A stretch of DNA of 5,177 bases, taken from an uncultured Porphyromonas sp. GTDB taxonomy: Bacteria > Bacteroidota > Bacteroidia > Bacteroidales > Porphyromonadaceae. The notes beneath the pieces are model-generated. The model had not been told where the DNA came from. It did not search any database and was given only the letters and a program-made list of their open reading frames with translations. The stretch spans positions 1-5,177 of the forward strand of contig NZ_CAKRLH010000112.1 in NCBI RefSeq assembly GCF_934359325.1. The letters run 5' to 3'. This document shows positions 1 to 5,177 of this stretch, piece by piece. Numbering within the stretch: the first letter of the stretch is position 1; each line of letters opens with the position of its first letter. A program made the translations under genes and the position numbers.

Positions 1-2859
1 GAGACCTTCTTAGAGCAGATACTGAAGCGCTCTCCCATCGGAGGCAAGGTCGATCCCATCGTCCATCCTCAGCCTCAGGAGGAGACCTTTACCCCCTACG
101 AGCTCTATATCAAGCTACTGCAGACCAAGTTTGGCGACGTCATAGACCGCTCTCTCACCGAGGAGATAGAGAGCTACCTCCCCGATGAGATTATCCGACT
201 GGACTATCAGATAGAGGCTGTGAAGCGCTGCCTCAGTATCATGCGAGAGCATGGGGGCTTCATGCTCGCGGATGTGGTCGGGCTGGGCAAGACGATCGTC
301 GGGACACTGATCATCAAGAGATTTCTATCCGACCTGCGCGACGACGGCAGGGAGAGGAAGGTACTGGTGATCACACCGCCGGCCATTAAGGCCGGCTGGG
401 AGAGGACCATCGACCTATTTGACCAAAAAGATAATACAGATAAGATATCACCCTTCGTCGACTTTATCACTACCGGTAAGATCGGCAGCCTATTAGACGA
501 CGAAGAGGAGGCGGAGGAGCTGGAGTATCTGCTGGATGAAGAGAGCACAGACGGGGATCAGGCGCTGCAGGATATAGACTACGGGCTGATCATCATCGAT
601 GAGAGTCACCGCTTCCGTCGCAGCACCACCAAGATGTATCAGTCGTTAGACACCCTCATCGAGAATATCGGTGCTCGGAGCGGCGCCAACCCTTACATAG
701 GTCTCCTCTCCGCCACGCCTCAGAACAATAGGCCGGACGATCTCAAGAATCAGATCTACCTCTTCGAGCGCAACCACAAGGACAGCACGCTTAAGAGAGC
801 CTCCGGAGGTGATCTGGAGGACTTCTTCAGGAATGTCAATCAGGAGTACAACAATCTCCTCAAGGGGCACGATGGACTAAGCGAAGAGGAGCGATCCAAG
901 CGGCTGAAGGCAATCTCTCAGGAGCTCAGGGACAATATCCTCGAGGATCTCTTGGAGCGGCGCACGAGAACGGATGTCAAGACCTACTACAAGGCCGATA
1001 TAGAGGCGCAGGGACTGGTATTCCCGGAGATGTCCGGTCCCCATGCGCTTGTCTACAGGATGGATGACGAGCTGGCGCGCCTCTTCGCCGACACCATGAG
1101 CATCATAGCCCCGTCGGAGGTGGAGAAGATCCGGTCCGACGAGTGGCTCCGCTACTATCGGTACCGAGCTATTGAGTACTTCGTCGACCACGCTAATGAG
1201 CAGAAGCATATGGCGCGTGGTAACCGCGGCGTGGGCGATATCGCCGGACAGCTGGCCACGATCATGCAGGTCATGCTGGTGAAGCGCTTGGAAAGCTCCT
1301 TTACGGCATTCAAGAGGTCACTCCTCAACCTCCGCCGCTATACAGACAATATGATCAGTATGTGGGAGAGGGACACGATCTTTATCTGCCCCCAGATCGA
1401 TATCAATAGGGAGCTGGACTACGTAGCGAAGACGGAACAGCGCGGGAGTGAGGTCACCTTCGAGGACTGTGTGCGAGAGATACGAGGTAAGATCGCAAAG
1501 CTGACTCAGGAGGGGCGCAATGAGAGGGGACAGAATGCTGAGTACCGACAGAGCGACTTCCGCCCTGAGTACTACGACTGTCTCAGGAGAGATCGCGAGC
1601 TTATCTCCCTCCTCTGTGACAGATGGGGTACCGTCAATTCGCAGGATCCAAAGTTTGATACCTTCAAGGAGAGCATCAATACAAAGCTCTTTGACCCGCA
1701 GACCAATACCTCCGGCAAGCTGGTGATCTTCTCCGAGGCAAAGGACACGGTCAACTCCCTATCGCACGCCTTGGCCTACAAGGGGCATAGAGCGCTCGTC
1801 ATAACCGCTGACAATAGAGATGAGAAGGAGCAGGTGATCCGAGAGAACTTTGACGCCAATTACACCGGCGAGTGGCGGGATGAGTACGATGTGATCATCA
1901 CCACGGACGTCCTCGCCGAGGGTGTGAATCTCCATCGTGCCAATGTCATACTCAACTACGACACCCCATGGAACTCTACCCGACTCATGCAGCGCATCGG
2001 TCGTGTCAATCGCATCGGATCTCAGCATCCCAAGATCTATGTGTATAACTTTATGCCGAGCGCGCAGGGCGATGAGATGATCCAGCTGGTCCAGATAGCA
2101 CACTCCAAGCTGCAGTCCTTCCACGTGCTCTTCGGTGGGGACAGCAAGATCTTTACGGACGATGAGAGCCTGATCCACTACGACAACATCCGAGAAGCGG
2201 TTGAGGGTGAGGAGTCGCCTCTCCAGAAGTATGTCTACGAGCTGAAGCAGTACAGAGACTCTCACCCCGACCGCTATCAGCTCATAGCAGAGACGGACGA
2301 GGGGTGGGAGATGGCGCAGGACGCGGAGGGGAGCGCTTACTTTGTCGTGCGGGCACCTAAGTCCGCCCCTTTGGCCATAGAGGTGGAGCAGGATCCTTCA
2401 GTGGACACTAAGATCCTCTCTCTCCTCGACCTCTTAGAGCGCCTGCAAGCCCTGCCGGAGGATACGAGGGTACCTCTGCCTGAGGATTGGCCGTCACTCA
2501 GGAAGCGCGCTATATATGCTTACAATCAGCACTACGTCCGGATCCTTAAGTCACACGTCGGTCAGAGCACTATTGATAAGGCTCTCGGCATCATCGTCAA
2601 GATCGGGAGAAACCCGGGGAGTAGTGAGGAGATCCAGCAACTCTTGCAGTCGGCTCGCAAGCAGGTCGATCGCGGCAATCGAGATGTGATACGGAGGATG
2701 ATCCAGATCGGTGACGAAATGAGCCGGAGGGAGTCGCAGCTTATCCCCGTCAGCATAGATGAGATAGAGACCCTCCTGAGGAACAGCATCGGTAAGCTGA
2801 TCAAGAAGGTAGAGACACAACAGGGGGCACCGGGGATCGTATTAGGAATCATCAAGTAA
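1..2859 (+). CDS. SNF2/RapA-like superfamily 2 helicase (translocase) of a restriction/defence locus, 5' end missing
   Basis: This is an ATP-dependent DNA translocase or helicase, cytoplasmic, probably the motor of a restriction or phage-defence system. The frame is open from base 1, so the gene starts upstream. The GTG at 220 is not the real start, because the Q-motif-like YQIEAV (visible codons 69-74) precedes it. In order, by visible codon: motif I GLGKT (94-98), motif Ia VITPPAIKAGWE (123-134), an acidic insert (166-186), motif II DESH (200-203), motif III SATPQNN (237-243), a long linker (about 244-572), motif IV-like KLVIFSEA (573-580), motif V TTDVLAEGVNL (634-644) and motif VI QRIGRVNRIG (664-673). 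All key ATPase residues are present, so both RecA-like lobes look intact. The last 260 or so residues match no domain I know. Relatives I recall often carry a phospholipase D-like N-terminal region, which would lie outside the window. The methylase gene follows after six bases, which suggests one operon. The class is secure; the exact system is inferred. Confidence 0.93.
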   Translation, partial: ETFLEQILKRSPIGGKVDPIVHPQPQEETFTPYELYIKLLQTKFGDVIDRSLTEEIESYLPDEIIRLDYQIEAVKRCLSIMREHGGFMLADVVGLGKTIVGTLIIKRFLSDLRDDGRERKVLVITPPAIKAGWERTIDLFDQKDNTDKISPFVDFITTGKIGSLLDDEEEAEELEYLLDEESTDGDQALQDIDYGLIIIDESHRFRRSTTKMYQSLDTLIENIGARSGANPYIGLLSATPQNNRPDDLKNQIYLFERNHKDSTLKRASGGDLEDFFRNVNQEYNNLLKGHDGLSEEERSKRLKAISQELRDNILEDLLERRTRTDVKTYYKADIEAQGLVFPEMSGPHALVYRMDDELARLFADTMSIIAPSEVEKIRSDEWLRYYRYRAIEYFVDHANEQKHMARGNRGVGDIAGQLATIMQVMLVKRLESSFTAFKRSLLNLRRYTDNMISMWERDTIFICPQIDINRELDYVAKTEQRGSEVTFEDCVREIRGKIAKLTQEGRNERGQNAEYRQSDFRPEYYDCLRRDRELISLLCDRWGTVNSQDPKFDTFKESINTKLFDPQTNTSGKLVIFSEAKDTVNSLSHALAYKGHRALVITADNRDEKEQVIRENFDANYTGEWRDEYDVIITTDVLAEGVNLHRANVILNYDTPWNSTRLMQRIGRVNRIGSQHPKIYVYNFMPSAQGDEMIQLVQIAHSKLQSFHVLFGGDSKIFTDDESLIHYDNIREAVEGEESPLQKYVYELKQYRDSHPDRYQLIAETDEGWEMAQDAEGSAYFVVRAPKSAPLAIEVEQDPSVDTKILSLLDLLERLQALPEDTRVPLPEDWPSLRKRAIYAYNQHYVRILKSHVGQSTIDKALGIIVKIGRNPGSSEEIQQLLQSARKQVDRGNRDVIRRMIQIGDEMSRRESQLIPVSIDEIETLLRNSIGKLIKKVETQQGAPGIVLGIIK
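378..396. repeat. Perfect 7-bp inverted repeat inside the helicase gene
   Basis: GCCGGCC at 378-384 and GGCCGGC at 390-396 are exact reverse complements separated by ATTAA. The sequence lies within the codons of helicase motif Ia (PPAIKAGW). A GC-only stem could form a stable mRNA hairpin, but no T-run follows, so it is not an intrinsic terminator. It is most likely a by-product of GC-rich codons for Pro-Ala and Ala-Gly. Confidence 0.55.
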
Positions 2860-2868
2860 ACCATCATG
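2857..2868 (+). other. Helicase-methylase gene junction without Shine-Dalgarno sequence
   Basis: The helicase gene ends with TAA at 2857-2859 and the methylase ATG follows at 2866-2868, in the same frame, leaving six bases between them. There is no room for a promoter or terminator, so the two genes are very probably co-transcribed. The nearest AGGA (2844-2847) is too far upstream to act as a normal ribosome binding site. The start may depend on translational coupling to the helicase stop, or on the weak SD use known in Bacteroidota. Confidence 0.7.
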
Positions 2869-5177
2869 GACAAGGAGTATCTCAGGAAGTACTTGAGCAC
2901 CAGCTATCAGGGCGGGCAGTCCTTCTTGGACACTATCATCATCCCCATCTTCGGAAATAACTTCGAGGATGGGTACAATAAGGAGGTTTTGCAGGGAAGC
3001 GATGATAAGCGTCTCGCCACCTCAACCGGGATACGCAGCATCAGGTTCCTCGGGAGCGTGTATATCGGCATTGAGCCTCTTCAGGTCTTTGACATTACTG
3101 TGAGTGACAGCGTCAAGATGGAGCGAAATAGGGTCTCCATCCAGCGACTGATCCGGTCGGTGATGAGCAGCTACTCCTCGGCCTTTATGATCTTCCACTA
3201 CGAGGATGCTGCGAGGTGGGACTGGCGCTTTACCTTTTGTCGCAAGGAGGGCAGCTTAGCGGAGACCACCGACAGCAAGCGGTACACCTTCCTCCTCGGT
3301 CCGGGGCAGTCGTGCCGTACAGCGACAGACAATTTCTATGGTCTCTATAGTCGTAAGGATCCCCTGACGATGGAGGATCTGCAGCAGGCCTTCAGTGTCG
3401 AAGCTCTTTCGCAAGAGTTTTTCCTACGATACAAGGCACACTACGAGACCTTTGTTAGTTATGCTGCGGATCCTGAGAATGGTCTCCGTGGTCATCTCCT
3501 CCCCGAGGAGCAGGAGATCTCTGAGGAGGGCGCTATCGGCATGCGTGAGGAGGAGAAGCCTATCCGCGACTATGTGAAAAAGCTCCTCGGGCGGATCGTC
3601 TTCCTCCACTTCCTCCAGAAGAAGGGCTGGATGGGCGTCCCAAGAGCCGGGGAGTGGGGCGAGGGAGACAAGGACTTCATGCTCCACCTCTTCGAGTACG
3701 CATCACTGGAGCAGCAGGCCAACTTCCTCGACAGCGTCCTGGAGCCTCTCTTTGCCAAGGCTCTCGACACCGATCGGCGGGAGAGTCAGAGTCTCTTCGA
3801 CACAAGGGTCGATGGTATCGGTGTCGTTCGGGTGCCTTACCTCAATGGTGGCCTCTTCGAGCGTGACGCACTAGATGAGAGACAGCTCGCCTTTCCTGCG
3901 GAATACTTCCGCGATCTCCTCTCTGTGCTGTCTCAGTATAACTTTACGATCGACGAGAACGACCCCAACGATGCCGAGGTGGGTATCGATCCGGAGATGC
4001 TGGGGCGGATCTTCGAAAACCTCCTCGAGGACAATAAGGATATGGGGGCCTTCTACACCCCTAAGGAGATCGTCCGGTATATGTGTGCGGAGAGTCTGAT
4101 CGCCTACCTCCAGTCCGACCATGAGGATGAGGACGAGAGACAGGCTATCCGAGGCTTTGTCGAGAGTCACGATGGTACCTCCCTCGGTGACCTGACGGAG
4201 GAGATCAGGGAGCGACTCCTGAGGGTGAAGATCTGTGACCCTGCCATCGGCTCCGGTGCCTTCCCCATGGGACTCCTCAGAGAGCTCTACTTCTGTAGAT
4301 CCGCTCTCGAGTCCACTACAGCCCTAAATCCGGCTGCCACTAAGAGGGAGATCCTGCAGAATAATATCTATGGTGTAGACATCGAGAGAGGAGCGGTCGA
4401 CATCGCTCGGCTGCGCTTCTGGCTTACCCTTGTGGTGGATGAAAAGACCCCGGAAGCCTTGCCCAACCTGGACTTCAAGATCATGCAGGGCGACTCCCTC
4501 CTGGAGGAGTATGCGGGAGTGGATCTCAGCTCTCTAACTAAGATGAATCAGGAGGTCGACCAGGTCTCCGGCTGCCGGCTTACACTCTTCGAGGACAATC
4601 TCGACCTACTGCGCGACAAGCTCTCCAGTCTTATCCGGAAGTATTACGCTTGCGATGATCACACGAAGCGAGTGAGGATGAGAGACGAGATCACCTCTAT
4701 GATAGAGTGGCAGCTGAGGGAGCAGCAGTTTGACGTCTCGCTCGGAGACATCGACGTACACGCCAATGACGAGTTCTTCCTCTGGCATACCTGGTTTGGC
4801 GACGTCTTTATGGAGAATGGGGGCTTCGACATAGTTATCGGCAATCCGCCATACATCCAGCTATCTAAGGATAGCGGACGACTGGCAAAGCTCTACGCCG
4901 ATGCGGGATACCAGACCTATGCTCGTACGGGAGACATCTACTGCCTCTTCTATGAGCTGGGCTGGAAGCTGCTCAGAGAGGGCGGGCACCTCTGCTACAT
5001 CACCTCCAATAAGTGGATGCGTGCCGGATATGGAGAGAAAACCAGGCAATTCCTATCGGAGCGGACCAACCCCAGGTTGCTTATAGACTTTGCCGGAGTA
5101 AAGATCTTCCAGAATGCGACCGTGGACACCAATATCCTACTCTTCGCCAAGGAGGAGAATAGCAACAGTTGCCGGTC
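2866..5177 (+). CDS. Eco57I/type IIG-like adenine-N6 DNA methyltransferase, 3' end missing
   Basis: The enzyme transfers a methyl group from S-adenosylmethionine to N6 of adenine in a specific DNA site. 770 codons are visible, without a stop. The ATG at 2866 is the first possible start after the in-frame stop of the helicase gene. Residues 1 to about 235 form an N-terminal domain that includes FDITVSD and LIRSVMSSYSSAFMIFHYE. Residues 236-375 are mostly helical and include YLNGGLFE (325-332). The methylase core follows: LGRIFENLLE and motif X GAFYTPKEIV (394-403), motif I DPAIGSGAF (458-466), motif II-like IYGVDIE (501-507), QGDSL (541-545), a helical insert, then catalytic motif IV NPPY (660-663) inside FDIVIGNPPYIQL. 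ITSNKWMRAGYGE (712-724) and VDTNILLFAKE follow, as is usual before a TaqI/Eco57I-like target recognition domain, which would lie beyond the window. The motif order (I before NPPY, specificity last) is the gamma type. No PD-(D/E)XK nuclease signature is evident in the N-terminal part, so whether it cuts DNA is open. It could instead be a DISARM DrmMI-like or BREX PglX-like methylase. Confidence 0.94.
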   Translation, partial: MDKEYLRKYLSTSYQGGQSFLDTIIIPIFGNNFEDGYNKEVLQGSDDKRLATSTGIRSIRFLGSVYIGIEPLQVFDITVSDSVKMERNRVSIQRLIRSVMSSYSSAFMIFHYEDAARWDWRFTFCRKEGSLAETTDSKRYTFLLGPGQSCRTATDNFYGLYSRKDPLTMEDLQQAFSVEALSQEFFLRYKAHYETFVSYAADPENGLRGHLLPEEQEISEEGAIGMREEEKPIRDYVKKLLGRIVFLHFLQKKGWMGVPRAGEWGEGDKDFMLHLFEYASLEQQANFLDSVLEPLFAKALDTDRRESQSLFDTRVDGIGVVRVPYLNGGLFERDALDERQLAFPAEYFRDLLSVLSQYNFTIDENDPNDAEVGIDPEMLGRIFENLLEDNKDMGAFYTPKEIVRYMCAESLIAYLQSDHEDEDERQAIRGFVESHDGTSLGDLTEEIRERLLRVKICDPAIGSGAFPMGLLRELYFCRSALESTTALNPAATKREILQNNIYGVDIERGAVDIARLRFWLTLVVDEKTPEALPNLDFKIMQGDSLLEEYAGVDLSSLTKMNQEVDQVSGCRLTLFEDNLDLLRDKLSSLIRKYYACDDHTKRVRMRDEITSMIEWQLREQQFDVSLGDIDVHANDEFFLWHTWFGDVFMENGGFDIVIGNPPYIQLSKDSGRLAKLYADAGYQTYARTGDIYCLFYELGWKLLREGGHLCYITSNKWMRAGYGEKTRQFLSERTNPRLLIDFAGVKIFQNATVDTNILLFAKEENSNSCR

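Noticed and set aside
378..396. Inverted repeat as an intrinsic terminator
   Set aside because: There is no T-run after the stem and it lies within a conserved helicase motif.
207..548. Minus-strand ORF of 113 aa, rich in serine
   Set aside because: It is antisense to the helicase core including motif I. The serine-rich, low-complexity product is what reverse reading of GAG/GAT-rich codons gives.
1759..2265. Minus-strand ORF of 168 aa
   Set aside because: It is exactly antisense to helicase motifs IV-VI and the product has no recognisable motif; it is a shadow in GC-rich coding DNA.
220..2859. Helicase gene starting at the GTG at 220
   Set aside because: The frame is open to base 1 and the conserved Q-motif-like sequence lies at and just before the GTG, so this is an internal codon of a longer gene.
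2838..2866. Promoter or Shine-Dalgarno sequence before the methylase gene
   Set aside because: The region is helicase coding sequence, the gap is six bases, and the only AGGA is too far from the ATG.
3871..4170. Minus-strand ORF of 99 aa, with an overlapping plus-strand ORF at 3875-4099
   Set aside because: Both lie over the methylase frame that encodes LGRIFENLLE and GAFYTPKEIV. That frame is clearly the real one.

Overview
The window is almost entirely filled by two large genes on the + strand, read in the same frame, and both are cut by the window edges. Codons 1-952 are the 3' part of a superfamily 2 (SNF2/RapA-like) helicase or translocase gene, which enters from the left with its reading frame already open. 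Six bases after its stop, a second gene starts at 2866 and runs off the right end. It encodes a large adenine-N6 DNA methyltransferase of the Eco57I/type IIG kind. Apart from those six bases there is no non-coding DNA. I see no RNA gene, mobile element, CRISPR array, promoter or terminator.

Function: a swapped-order helicase plus a large gamma-type adenine methylase in a tight operon is the typical core of a restriction or phage-defence locus. The methylase would mark host DNA, and the helicase would use ATP to move along or remodel unmodified DNA. Together the visible parts contain the helicase-methylase modules that single-chain type ISP enzymes (the LlaGI type) carry in one polypeptide, but split over two genes. 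The pairing also recalls DISARM class 1 (DrmD helicase with DrmMI methylase) and proposed helicase-methylase-ATPase defence systems. The window lacks the flanking genes needed to choose among these. No nuclease is visible; it could lie in the missing helicase N-terminus, in the methylase, or in a neighbouring gene.

Organism: a bacterium with GC content in the mid-50s by eye on a few lines. Leu CTC, Glu GAG, Arg AGG and Ile ATA are all common, and there is no Shine-Dalgarno sequence before the second gene. From memory both proteins read like family members in Bacteroidota, and the base composition would suit a Porphyromonas-like organism. This is inference with modest confidence.
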